Assembly: GCA_038240015.1 (NCBI GenBank)
Contig: JBBSEF010000014.1
Span: 1-51,536 of the forward strand
Direction of reading: 5' to 3'
Source: CAHJXF01 sp038240015
Lineage (GTDB): Bacteria > Pseudomonadota > Gammaproteobacteria > Burkholderiales > Burkholderiaceae_D
DNA length: 51,536 nucleotides
Position numbers and translations under genes: made by a program. This document shows positions 8,839 through 17,872 of this stretch, in pieces. Below the pieces are notes generated by a model that saw only the letters and a program-made list of their open reading frames with translations, did no database searches and was not told the DNA's origin. How positions within the stretch are numbered: the stretch's first letter is position 1; the number at the start of each line of letters is the position of its first letter.

Positions 8839-10302
8839 ATGAATACATACGACAAGCTCTACATCAACGGCCAGTGGATCGCCCCGCATGGCGCCGGCAC
8901 CATCGACGCGGATCACGCGGCAACCGAAGAGCCGATCACGCGCATTCCCGAGGGGGACGAGGCCGACGTCGATGTGGCGGTCGCGGCCGCGCGCGCGGCT
9001 TTCGATGGATGGTCGAACACGCCGGTCGCGATTCGGGCCGAAGCACTGCGCAAGATCTCGGCTGCGCTCGCGGCGCGCGCCGACGACATCGCGATGGCGA
9101 TCGCTACCGAAGTCGGCATGCCGTTGAAACTCGCACGCCGCATTCAAACCGATGGGCCGGTGGCGAACTGGGCCGCTTATGCCAAGGTTGCCGAAGGTTT
9201 CGAGTTCGAGAAGCGCGTCGGCTCGTCGCTGGTGATTCGCGAGGCGATCGGCGTGGTCGGCTGCATCACGCCGTGGAATTTTCCGTTGAACCAGATCACG
9301 TTGAAGGTGGCGCCCGCGATCGCGTCCGGATGCACCGTGGTGCTGAAGCCATCCGAGGTTGCGCCGACCGTCGCGTTCATTCTCGCCGAAGCGATCGATT
9401 CGGCCGGTTTGCCCAAAGGTGTGTTCAATCTCGTGACGGGTTACGGGCCGGTGGTGGGTGAGGCGCTTGCCAGGCATCCAGACGTCGACATGATCTCGTT
9501 CACCGGATCGACGCGTGCAGGTCGCCGCGTGGGTGAAGTCGCGGCGCAGACCATCAAGCGGGTCGCGCTCGAACTCGGCGGCAAATCGGCTTCGGTGATT
9601 CTCGACGACGCCGACTTTGCGATGGCCGTCAAAGGCACCATCGGCAACTGCTATCTGAATTCGGGGCAGGCCTGCATCGCGCAGACGCGCATGCTGGTGC
9701 CCGCGTCGCGATTCGACGAAGCGAAGGCGCTTGCCAAGCAGGCGGCCGACGGATTCACGGTGGGCGATCCGCTTGCCGAGGGATCGAGGCTCGGCCCGCT
9801 GGTGTCGGGTACACAGCGCGATCGCGTCGTAAGCCTCATCAAGAAAGCGGTCGATGAGGGCGCCGAACTGGTGACCGGCGGCGCCGATGCGCCGCTCATC
9901 AACGGGCAGATGCGGGGCTACTTCGTGAAGCCGACGGTGTTCGCGACCACCGATTCGAAATCGACCATTGCGCAGGAGGAAGTGTTCGGTCCCGTGTTGA
10001 CGATTCTTCCGTACGCCGACGAAGACGAAGCGGTGCGCATCGCCAACGACTCGCCCTACGGTCTGGGCGGCGGCGTGTGGGGCGAGGAAGAGCACGCGAT
10101 CAAGGTCGCGCGCCGCATTCGCACGGGCCAGATCGACATCAATGGCGGACCCTACAATCCGCGCGCGCCTTTCGGCGGCTACAAGCAATCGGGAAACGGC
10201 CGCGAGAGCGGCGTCTATGGCTTCGAGGAATTTCTCGAATACAAGTCGCTGCAGTTGAAGCCGCAGCCCAAGCCTGTCGAGGAAACGCCCAAGGCCGCTT
10301 GA
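8839..10302 (+). CDS. NAD(P)-dependent aldehyde dehydrogenase
   Basis: The product is 487 aa, the normal length of the ALDH superfamily. Visible signatures are TPWNFPLNQ (cofactor loop), Glu245 in ELGGKS as general base and catalytic Cys279 in NSGQACIAQTR, plus EEVFGPVL and the C-terminal PFGGYKQSGNGRE. These fit the medium-chain, aliphatic/aromatic aldehyde group, oxidising an aldehyde to its acid with NAD(P). The exact substrate cannot be read from the sequence. It is followed at 55 bp by the penicillin acylase gene on the same strand. Confidence 0.93.
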   Translation: MNTYDKLYINGQWIAPHGAGTIDADHAATEEPITRIPEGDEADVDVAVAAARAAFDGWSNTPVAIRAEALRKISAALAARADDIAMAIATEVGMPLKLARRIQTDGPVANWAAYAKVAEGFEFEKRVGSSLVIREAIGVVGCITPWNFPLNQITLKVAPAIASGCTVVLKPSEVAPTVAFILAEAIDSAGLPKGVFNLVTGYGPVVGEALARHPDVDMISFTGSTRAGRRVGEVAAQTIKRVALELGGKSASVILDDADFAMAVKGTIGNCYLNSGQACIAQTRMLVPASRFDEAKALAKQAADGFTVGDPLAEGSRLGPLVSGTQRDRVVSLIKKAVDEGAELVTGGADAPLINGQMRGYFVKPTVFATTDSKSTIAQEEVFGPVLTILPYADEDEAVRIANDSPYGLGGGVWGEEEHAIKVARRIRTGQIDINGGPYNPRAPFGGYKQSGNGRESGVYGFEEFLEYKSLQLKPQPKPVEETPKAA

Positions 10303-10357
10303 TCGGGTCGGCGCGAGGCGTCGCGTGATGAAATCGAAAAGATCGAGCGTGCGCTGA

Positions 10358-12889
10358 ATGCGACGCGTCGGACGCCTCTTGTTGTGGTTGATCGCGGTCC
10401 TCGTGCTGATCGCGATCGTTGCAGCGTTCATCTATCGCCAGCTCACGCTGCCGAAGATCGATGGCGTATCGACCATCGCAGGTCTATCGGCGCCGGTCGA
10501 TGTGGTGCGCGATAGCGAGGGCATCCCGCATATCTATGCGGCGAGCGACGACGATGCATGGTTCGCACTCGGTTTCACGCACGCGCAGGATCGTCTCTGG
10601 CAGATGGAGATGAATCGCCGCACGGCCGGAGGCCGTCTCTCCGAAGTGCTCGGACCGGGTGCGCTCGACGCCGATCGCTTCTTACGCACGCTCGGCGTCT
10701 ATCGCAATGCCGAAGCGATCGCAGCGCATCTGGACGAGCGCACGCGACGCGCGCTCGCGCGCTACGCAGCCGGCGTCAATGCGAATCTCGAAGAGCGAAG
10801 GAAACTTCCGCGCTTCGCGTTGCCTCCCGAATTTCTGTTGACCGGCGCGCCGTTCCCCGAGCCGTGGAAGCCTGCCGACTCGCTCGGATGGACCACGATG
10901 ATGGCGTGGGATCTGTCGACCAACTGGTCCAGCGAGTTGATGCGCATGCGGCTCTCGCAACGGCTGACCAAACAGCAGATCGACGAATTGTTGCCGCCTT
11001 ATCCTGGTAACTTCACTGGCAACCTCGCCGGTAACTTCGCCGGCGACCCTCGCATCGCAGCCGATGGATCGAAGGTCGACGCGGTCTCCGACGCGCCGCT
11101 CCGGACCACCGACTACACCGCGCTCTATCGCAACCTGAAAGCGGAGGGCGTTGCGTTGTCGCAGGCCGCCGCATCGCTGATCGCTCTTGCGCCGGCCAGC
11201 CACATCGAAGGCAAGGGCTCGAACAACTGGGTCGTGTCGGGCGCACACACGATGTCGGGCAAGCCGCTCTTGGCCAACGATCCGCACCTCGCGTTGTCCG
11301 CGCCGTCGATCTGGTATATGGCGCATCTGTCGGCGCCGGACCTGAATGTGATCGGCGCGACCTTGCCCGGCATTCCGTTCGTGGTGATCGGCCGCAACGA
11401 CCGCATCGGTTGGGGCTTGACCAACACCGGACCCGACACGCAGGACCTCTATATCGAAGAGCTGCGCGACAACAAGGGTCAGACTGAAGCGCGCACGCCC
11501 GAAGGATGGATGCCGCTGGTCACGCGAACCGAAACGATGCACGTCAAGGGTGCGGCCGATGTCACGATGCTCGTGCGCCTGTCGAGACACGGGCCGCTGA
11601 TCTCGGACGTGTCGCGCGCGGCCACCGATGCCACGCGTCAGATCGGCAAGGGCAAATACGCGATCGCGTTTCAGTGGGTGGCATTGCGCGACGACGACAA
11701 AACCATGCAGGCCGGCTTTGCGATCGATCGTGCGAGCGACTGGCCGAGCTTCGTCGCGGCGGTTCGCGACTTTCATTCGCCGCAGCAGAACATCGTCTAT
11801 GCGGATGTGGACGGCAACATCGGCTTCATCGCGCCGGGGCGCGTCCCGATCCGCAAGCCCGACAACGATCTCAAGGGACAGGCGCCCGCGCTGGGTTGGG
11901 ACGCTCGCTACGACTGGGACGGCTTTGTCGCCTTCGAAGATCTGCCGCAGCGCTTGAATCCGCCGGAAGGCCGTATCGTCACGGCGAATCACAAAGTGGT
12001 TCCCGACGACTACGCCCCCTTTCTCACGTCCGAATGGGCCCCGCCGTTTCGCGCGCGGCGCATCGAAGAGCTGCTGGCCGCGACGCCGCGCCACGATGTT
12101 TCGAGCTTCGCGAAGATCCAGGGCGACGTGCGATCTCTCGTCGCGGTCCGACTGCTTCCGATTCTGTTGAAGACGCAAGCATCGAGCGATGCCGCGAAGG
12201 ACGTGATCGCGCGGCTCTCGACATGGGACGGCACGATGAGCGCCGATCGCGCCGAGCCGCTGATCTTTGCGGCATGGATGCGCGAGCTGACGCGCCTCGT
12301 CACGCGCGACGAGCTCGGGACCGACCTGTTCGCCGACTACTGGGAACAACGCGCGGTCTTCATGATCAACGTGCTGAGCAATCGCGATGGTCAGAGCCGC
12401 TGGTGCGACGACGTCACTACGCCGGCCGTCGAGACTTGCGTGGAGATGCAGGGCAGGGCGCTCGACCTCGCGCTTACCGATCTCACGCGCCGCATCGGAC
12501 CGAACCGGAACGAATGGCGATGGGATCTGCTGCACGTCGCGCGCTCCGAACACCGACCCTTCGCGCGCGTGTCGCCTCTCGATCGCGTCTTCGATCTGCG
12601 CGTGCCGGTTGGTGGCGACACCAACACCGTCAACGTCGCGGGCTACACGATTCGCAATGAGGACGAGCCGTTCGTCGATCGTCACGGGCCGAGCCTGCGG
12701 CAGATCATCGACTTCAACGACCTCGAGCAATCGCGCTTCGTTCTGTCGACGGGTCAGTCAGGCAATCGTCTGTCGCCGCTGTACTCGAGCTTCGTGAAAC
12801 GCTGGGCCGCGGTCGAGTCGTTGCCGATGCGCATGCATCGCGCCGAAGTCGAGCAGGGCGCGCGAGGCACTTTGCACATGACGCCGTAG
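10358..12889 (+). CDS. Penicillin acylase family protein (Ntn hydrolase)
   Basis: The 843-aa protein begins with a strongly hydrophobic N-terminal segment (residues 5-25), a signal anchor or uncleaved signal peptide that places it in the periplasm. The autocatalytic cleavage site is GKGSNNW with Ser288 as the expected nucleophile of the mature beta chain; SNNWV is diagnostic for the S45 family, which includes penicillin G acylase, cephalosporin acylases and acyl-homoserine lactone acylases. Family blocks follow: NDPHL, PGIPFVVIGRND and GWGLTN. The specific amide substrate is not predictable, and quorum quenching is one option. An odd GNFTGNLAGNFAG repeat lies in the spacer before the cleavage site. 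Confidence 0.92.
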   Translation: MRRVGRLLLWLIAVLVLIAIVAAFIYRQLTLPKIDGVSTIAGLSAPVDVVRDSEGIPHIYAASDDDAWFALGFTHAQDRLWQMEMNRRTAGGRLSEVLGPGALDADRFLRTLGVYRNAEAIAAHLDERTRRALARYAAGVNANLEERRKLPRFALPPEFLLTGAPFPEPWKPADSLGWTTMMAWDLSTNWSSELMRMRLSQRLTKQQIDELLPPYPGNFTGNLAGNFAGDPRIAADGSKVDAVSDAPLRTTDYTALYRNLKAEGVALSQAAASLIALAPASHIEGKGSNNWVVSGAHTMSGKPLLANDPHLALSAPSIWYMAHLSAPDLNVIGATLPGIPFVVIGRNDRIGWGLTNTGPDTQDLYIEELRDNKGQTEARTPEGWMPLVTRTETMHVKGAADVTMLVRLSRHGPLISDVSRAATDATRQIGKGKYAIAFQWVALRDDDKTMQAGFAIDRASDWPSFVAAVRDFHSPQQNIVYADVDGNIGFIAPGRVPIRKPDNDLKGQAPALGWDARYDWDGFVAFEDLPQRLNPPEGRIVTANHKVVPDDYAPFLTSEWAPPFRARRIEELLAATPRHDVSSFAKIQGDVRSLVAVRLLPILLKTQASSDAAKDVIARLSTWDGTMSADRAEPLIFAAWMRELTRLVTRDELGTDLFADYWEQRAVFMINVLSNRDGQSRWCDDVTTPAVETCVEMQGRALDLALTDLTRRIGPNRNEWRWDLLHVARSEHRPFARVSPLDRVFDLRVPVGGDTNTVNVAGYTIRNEDEPFVDRHGPSLRQIIDFNDLEQSRFVLSTGQSGNRLSPLYSSFVKRWAAVESLPMRMHRAEVEQGARGTLHMTP

Positions 12890-12920
12890 CACGCGTCCTG
12901 CGATAGGAGGCGTCGAGTCC

Positions 12921-14045
12921 TTACTCGAACAACGCCGTTCCCTCCGGATCCACTTCGCGTACCAGCGCAGCCGGCGCGATGTCGGGCAGCAACTCGGCTT
13001 CGTCGGACATCGCTTCGCGAAAGAACACCATCAACAGCACGAGGATCACCGGCCCGATCACGAGGCCCACCACGCCCATCGAGATCACGCCGCCGAAGAT
13101 TCCGAAGATGATCGCGAGGAACGGAAGGCTGGTGCCGCCCTTGATGAGGATCGGGCGGATCGTGTAATCGACGCCGAGCACGACGACCAGTCCGACGACG
13201 AAGACCGCGATGGCTGCGAAGGTTTCGCCATTGGCTCCGAGGCCGATGCTGATGATCGCGAGCAGTAACGGCGCCGCGCCCGGCACGAACGCAAGAATCG
13301 CGAGCGCGGTGCCCAGCAATACCGCCGAAGGAACGCCCGCGAAGTAGAGCAGATTCGAAAGCACGATCGCTTCGGCGAAGCCCACGATCACGAGTCCGTT
13401 CACGGCCGCGCGCAAGGCTTGCGGCACGTGGATGACGTATTCGCTCCAGCGCTTGCCCAGCCAGCGATTGCCGATCGCGCCGATCCGCTCGATCAGTTGC
13501 GGTCCATCGCGATAAAAAAAATACAGCACCCACAACGCGAAGAAGAGAGTGGCGACGCGCCCCGTCAACCCGATCAGAAAAAACTGCGCGGCCGCCTGCA
13601 CGAGGTCGATCTTGGTGGACAGGGTCATGCGCAAGATGCTCGAGAGCTGGTTGGGCGCGGCGAGGTAGACGTCCCATCGCTCGCGAAGAAAGGGCCCGAT
13701 CCACGGCAAGTGGGTCAGCCACTCGGGCGCGGCCGCGCCCTGCGCATCGACGCGCACCAGGTACGAGGCGACCATCACGATGTCCTGCATGACGAACACG
13801 ATCAGGAGGACCATCGGGCCGACCAGCAATACGCAAATCAGAGCAGTGGTCAGCGCGGACGCGATGTTGCGGCGGCCTCCGCAACGCCGCTCGATACTCA
13901 GATAGAGCGGCCACGACGCAATCGCGATGATCGCAGCCCAGATGATCGCGAGCAGAAACGGCTTGAGAACGACGAACGCGCCCGCGAGGATCAGGCACGT
14001 GAACAGGATGCTGACGATCTGCTTGCCCGACAGTTTGCTTTCCAC
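12921..14045 (-). CDS. AI-2E family transporter (UPF0118, PerM/YdiK-like)
   Basis: The 374-aa integral membrane protein has about eight hydrophobic segments in the arrangement of this family: two near the N-terminus, a pair around 70-95, a soluble stretch (100-150), then the block ending in the conserved PxLIKGGTSLPFLAII region and a final GPVILVLLMVFF helix. Family members include TqsA (AI-2 export) and Na+/H+ antiporters, so AI-2 transport is only a family label. The start is GTG at 14045. It converges with the penicillin acylase gene across 31 bp. Confidence 0.88.
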   Translation of the reverse strand: MESKLSGKQIVSILFTCLILAGAFVVLKPFLLAIIWAAIIAIASWPLYLSIERRCGGRRNIASALTTALICVLLVGPMVLLIVFVMQDIVMVASYLVRVDAQGAAAPEWLTHLPWIGPFLRERWDVYLAAPNQLSSILRMTLSTKIDLVQAAAQFFLIGLTGRVATLFFALWVLYFFYRDGPQLIERIGAIGNRWLGKRWSEYVIHVPQALRAAVNGLVIVGFAEAIVLSNLLYFAGVPSAVLLGTALAILAFVPGAAPLLLAIISIGLGANGETFAAIAVFVVGLVVVLGVDYTIRPILIKGGTSLPFLAIIFGIFGGVISMGVVGLVIGPVILVLLMVFFREAMSDEAELLPDIAPAALVREVDPEGTALFE

Positions 14046-14128
14046 GCTCAGGATTCCGGCTGACGAGTTCGAGGAGATGAGATGCGCGAACGGAAACCAG
14101 GAAGCATATACAAGCTCAGCGTCCAGAC

Positions 14129-14153
14129 AAAAAGGGCGGACCGAAGTCCGCCC
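14129..14153 (-). terminator. Rho-independent terminator of the DUF6351 gene
   Basis: Perfect 8-bp stem GGGCGGAC/GTCCGCCC with a CGAA tetraloop (14134-14153), followed on the minus strand by five T residues (14133-14129). It lies 58 bp past the stop of the DUF6351 gene and upstream of the AI-2E gene start, so it separates the two minus-strand units. Confidence 0.9.
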
Positions 14154-14210
14154 TGATCGATGCTGCCGCAGCCGTGCCGCGAAGGCCAGGCCCGGTCGCG
14201 TTGACGAAGC

Positions 14211-16622
14211 TCAGCTCGAACGCGACGCCGGTGCCGCAGGGAAGGGCAGACCTCCAGGTCCGTTGCTGAAGTCGAGCGGCGAGACCGGAGCCTGCTGACC
14301 GACGCCCGGCTTGCTCCAGTCGCACACGCCGGCCGCGAATACGTTCTGCAGGCGCGTGAGCTGGCCGGCCGTCACTGTCGCCGGCGCGTAGTCGGCAGTG
14401 GTCAACGGCTTCAACTGACACTTGAGGATGTTCTCGGTCCGCGAGCCGCCGGCCACTTGACGCGGCGATGCGTGTATCGCCAGTCTCGCATCCGCATCGC
14501 AGGTCGCCTGATTGGTCACCTTGGTCGAGAACGTGGTATCGCTCGTCAGATAGCAGAAGTCGAACGCGGTTGCAGGCTTGGCGGCGATCACTTGCGCTTG
14601 CGTGCGCGAGGCGTTGATAGCCGCCTTCGGCACATTGGTGTTGAGCGCGGTCAACCACAGGTCCATCTGCAAAAACGACATCAAGGTCAAGCCCGAGGCC
14701 GCAGGTGCAAGCAGGCTCGTGCCATAGCGCCAGATCACCTGGTTGCCATGGCTGCCGGCATCCTTGTCGAGCCGGTCGCGTTCCGAGAAGCTTCTCCAGA
14801 TGTAGTGGATGCCCTGCTCGTCGTAGCCGCGCTGATCGATGATCGCAACCTTGCCAAGGTTCTGACCGTTCGAGACGATACCCGCGCGATACGCGATCGG
14901 CAAGGCAGCAGCGTCAGCGGCGGAGCGCGCGGGTACGAGCACGTTGTCGGAACTGGAGCCGCCGATGACTTCGTTCAAGGTCACGAACTCCTCGGCCGTG
15001 ATGGCGCCAGACTTCAATGCGCCCAGACCGTACTGAATTCCGACGTTGTCGAAAGTCAGGTTGGCTCGCGTCGTTGACGGCGCCAGACCCCAGACCTGCT
15101 TCGCCGCGTCCGGATCGGTGCAGCGTATGCCGGATGGGTTGGTGAGCGCGTCATAGACCAGCGCCGCAGGCAGTTGGCAGTTGTTGCGCGGCAGTCCAGA
15201 TGGGGCGATATCTCCGTTGGCGTTCAACACCAGCCGAGGAATGTAGTTGCCCGGTTTGTTGGCATTGCCGAACGAGTTGTTCCAGGAGTGGCAACCGATT
15301 TGGTCGAGATGCCCATTGATCGCGGTCTTCTTCGCGTTGATCTGCGCTTGCGTGGAGCTGGTCATCAGCGCGGCCCACTTCGGCGACGTGTAGAAATTGA
15401 CGAGCAATACGCAGTCGCCGACTTCGAGGCCGGTCGTGATCGAGTCGGGAAAATCACACGCGACCTGGATGCCGTCGAGCAGCCCCGGATAGATCGTCGC
15501 CGCGGTATTCTGTTGGATCGACCCACCCGAGCACCCATTGCCGGCGAGGTACTTCATCTCGCCGTAGGTGTCGACGATGTGCTCCTTCATCATCATCAGC
15601 GTCTCGGTCATCAACACGCGATTGGAGTTGTACAGAGAGTCGGTCAGGCTGTTGTCGATCACCATGAAGCCGCGCGACAGCGCGTCGTTGTCGGTCCAGG
15701 TCTGTTCACTGCGGAACTGGCGCCGAGGCTGGCCGGTGCTCGCTCCGAAGGTATAAACCGCCTTGCGGTTCCACTGGGCCTGTGGCGCGGTGGCCGTCCA
15801 CGCGGCAGCGGTGGGGTCGTACAGCACGGCGATGTCGAGGATGCCTCGGTTGATCGTCCCGCGCTCGACGCGCACGATATAGGGCAAGGTCACTCCCGCG
15901 TCGGTCGTCGTCGTCGCTAGATCAGCAGGCTTCGCTGCGTTCGGATCGTAGGGCTTGAAGCAGGGATTGGTCGGGGGCGTCGCCGGCGGATTCGGGTCGG
16001 GCAGGGATGCGTTGCAGTTCGCGGCCGTGGTCTTGTACCAGAGCTTGAACTCGGTCGCGATATTGCATTGGGCATCGACCGCGCTGGTCGACAGCCCGCT
16101 CGCGTTGGTCCCGGGCGTGTTGCCGCTCTCGGGCTGCGCGACCGGGGTCGCGCAGACCCACGGCAGGATCTGCGGACCCGAATACACGGGTCCTCCGACC
16201 GGATGATTGTTGATGGTGAGCGTCGAGGTCGCGCCAGCCGCACGTGCCGTCACGACGTTGTCGCCATTGGCGAGGGCCGTGATGAGTCCGACGATGCGAT
16301 TGGAGGCACTTGGCCGTAGCGCGAACTGGCCGGTCACGTCGCGGCCGCCGACATCGACGCGCAACGCTTCCGTGGCCACACCGAAGGGCAGGACGATCTC
16401 GACCAATACATCGCCCCCGCTCACCATGTCTGCGCGGTTCGACAGCGTCTTGATGGTTGGCGCTGCGAACGACTGCGGCGGCGGACTGGTGTTGTTGCTG
16501 TTGTCGCTGCCGCCGCCATTGCAACTGGCCAATGCGGCGATGAAGGCGATGGTGGATACCGCGCCGATTGCGCGAGCGAACGATCGTACCGAATGGGATC
16601 GGATGAACTTAAACGAAAGCAT
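14211..16622 (-). CDS. DUF6351 family lipoprotein, tannase-like hydrolase candidate
   Basis: The 803-aa product has a lipoprotein signal peptide ending in LASC (Cys at about 34), so it should be membrane-anchored in the cell envelope. After a Gly/Ser/Asn linker comes a beta-rich segment, then an alpha/beta-hydrolase-like region with nucleophile elbow GNGCSGGS (Cys364-Ser365), recalling the adjacent Cys-Ser of tannase and feruloyl esterase proteins. Overall it resembles DUF6351 proteins, which have no assigned substrate; an extracellular ester or oligomer hydrolase is an inference. The ATG has a GAGGAG Shine-Dalgarno five bases upstream. It is monocistronic, with its own terminator. Confidence 0.82.
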   Translation of the reverse strand: MLSFKFIRSHSVRSFARAIGAVSTIAFIAALASCNGGGSDNSNNTSPPPQSFAAPTIKTLSNRADMVSGGDVLVEIVLPFGVATEALRVDVGGRDVTGQFALRPSASNRIVGLITALANGDNVVTARAAGATSTLTINNHPVGGPVYSGPQILPWVCATPVAQPESGNTPGTNASGLSTSAVDAQCNIATEFKLWYKTTAANCNASLPDPNPPATPPTNPCFKPYDPNAAKPADLATTTTDAGVTLPYIVRVERGTINRGILDIAVLYDPTAAAWTATAPQAQWNRKAVYTFGASTGQPRRQFRSEQTWTDNDALSRGFMVIDNSLTDSLYNSNRVLMTETLMMMKEHIVDTYGEMKYLAGNGCSGGSIQQNTAATIYPGLLDGIQVACDFPDSITTGLEVGDCVLLVNFYTSPKWAALMTSSTQAQINAKKTAINGHLDQIGCHSWNNSFGNANKPGNYIPRLVLNANGDIAPSGLPRNNCQLPAALVYDALTNPSGIRCTDPDAAKQVWGLAPSTTRANLTFDNVGIQYGLGALKSGAITAEEFVTLNEVIGGSSSDNVLVPARSAADAAALPIAYRAGIVSNGQNLGKVAIIDQRGYDEQGIHYIWRSFSERDRLDKDAGSHGNQVIWRYGTSLLAPAASGLTLMSFLQMDLWLTALNTNVPKAAINASRTQAQVIAAKPATAFDFCYLTSDTTFSTKVTNQATCDADARLAIHASPRQVAGGSRTENILKCQLKPLTTADYAPATVTAGQLTRLQNVFAAGVCDWSKPGVGQQAPVSPLDFSNGPGGLPFPAAPASRSS

Positions 16623-16929
16623 CGGGACTCCTCAGTCTCAGAATTTGTTTTCGGATCCAGGCGTCGAGACATGGACCGTTCGTATGCCGCGCCTCGTATT
16701 ACTGGCGAGGCCGCCACCCTGCACCATAGAGAACCAGGAGCCTCGGCGCTATTGGTGCGTACCCGCAGCCATCATGGAAAGCCGAGCGAAAGGAGTGGGG
16801 CGCGCCCCGACATGAATGGTGGTCGGTTGGAATCTTCTAGACCGGGCGCGCCAGCTTTACTTAAGTTTACATAATACAAATTATGCGCAATTCGATTGTG
16901 GGGCGTCGCGCAGCCCGAGTCCCTCGTAG
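16623..16929. other. Gene-free leader region with AT-rich island
   Basis: No gene is supported here. An AT-rich island at about 16852-16885, unlike the surrounding GC-rich sequence, contains TATTAT/TAATTT-like elements on both strands and is the likeliest place for the promoter of the leftward DUF6351 gene, implying a leader of about 230 nt. A perfect 12-bp palindrome GGGGCGCGCCCC lies near 16798. Exact promoter hexamers cannot be assigned. Confidence 0.35.
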
Positions 16930-17037
16930 TCAACGACTCAATCGTCGCCCGACGACATACAGCACGAGCGTGGCGATCCCCAGGATCAGCAGCGCACTCG
17001 ACCGCGCTCTCGGCGCGCCGAGCGCATGGGTCTGCAT
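16930..17037 (-). CDS. Possible 35-aa membrane peptide
   Basis: This short frame starts MQTHALGAPRARSS and continues as one hydrophobic helix (about 17 residues) followed by GRRLSR. A single helix closed by an Arg cluster looks like a small membrane protein or a C-terminal sorting tail. No Shine-Dalgarno precedes this ATG. A longer 74-aa version from 17154 adds a His/Arg-rich segment and also lacks a ribosome site. It lies alone between the ankyrin gene and the DUF6351 gene. It could be chance. Confidence 0.25.
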   Translation of the reverse strand: MQTHALGAPRARSSALLILGIATLVLYVVGRRLSR

Positions 17038-17188
17038 GACGAAACGGCGCGGGCGTTTTTGTAGACGGCTCGAGCGGGCCGAACGTTGTGGCGCGAGGCC
17101 GACGGCTATTCCACCACGTCTGTGGGCGTGATCATGCCTGGAGTGGGGTTTCATGGCGATGAGTCATGCGGTTGCTTTGCGTGTCTCT

Positions 17189-17872
17189 TCAAGGCTTGGC
17201 GCGGCTGTTTGGTTGACCGCGATATTTTTTGCGCCACGCGGCCTCTTGTTCGCTCAGCCACCGTGCGTTGTCGGAATCACCCACGCGTGTCGCGAAGTCA
17301 GCCGCGGTGAGGTCGCGCTCGTTGACGAGCGTGGGGTCGGCGCCTTCGTCGATCAACAAGCGGCACACGTCCGCGTGAACGCCGCGTGCGGCCATCATCA
17401 ACGGTGTGGTCTTGTTGGGTGACTCGGCATCGATGTAGGCCGATCGCTCGAGCAGGATCTTCACGATGTCGATGCTGCCGACCGACGCCGCATAGTGCAG
17501 CGCGGTCCATCCGGTTCGATTGACCTCGGCGCCGCGTGCGATCAGCTTTTCAACGGATTCCTTCTGTTTGCGAAAGGCCGCGATCATCAGAGCGGTTTCC
17601 TGCGGCGCATCGGTACGTTCGATATCGACTTTCGGATTGCCGATCAGGTAGTCGGTCACGCGCTGCGCGTCGTTGCGAATCGCCGCGATCAGCACCGTGT
17701 CGCCTTTTGCATCGGTCGCGTTGGGATCGACGACGCCGTCCTGAATCAGGCGTCGCACGTCGCGCAAGTTGTCGATTGCAACCGCGCCGAACAAATCGTC
17801 CAGCGGCGCCGCTTCAACGGCCGGCGTGAACGCGCACATCGCGAGCAGCAACGAAGCAAACGAACGTCTCAT
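17189..17872 (-). CDS. Exported ankyrin-repeat protein
   Basis: The 227-aa protein has a signal peptide (Arg-Arg, hydrophobic stretch, cleavage near VEAA at about 22) and then four to five ankyrin repeats. The clearest is at about 118-150 with GWTALHYAASVGSIDIVKILLE; others contain GDTVLIAAI, ETALMIAAF and TTPLMMAAR. Ankyrin proteins mediate protein binding; the partner is unknown. The ATG overlaps the tatD stop by 4 bp, so it is translated as the last gene of the tmk-holB-pilZ-tatD cluster, a position I know for this gene in Burkholderiales. The C-terminus is basic (AAWRKKYRG). Confidence 0.9.
   Translation of the reverse strand: MRRSFASLLLAMCAFTPAVEAAPLDDLFGAVAIDNLRDVRRLIQDGVVDPNATDAKGDTVLIAAIRNDAQRVTDYLIGNPKVDIERTDAPQETALMIAAFRKQKESVEKLIARGAEVNRTGWTALHYAASVGSIDIVKILLERSAYIDAESPNKTTPLMMAARGVHADVCRLLIDEGADPTLVNERDLTAADFATRVGDSDNARWLSEQEAAWRKKYRGQPNSRAKP

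Noticed and set aside
8659..10431. 590-codon minus-strand frame over the aldehyde dehydrogenase gene
   Set aside because: Antisense to a gene with intact ALDH motifs; His/Arg-rich nonsense composition.
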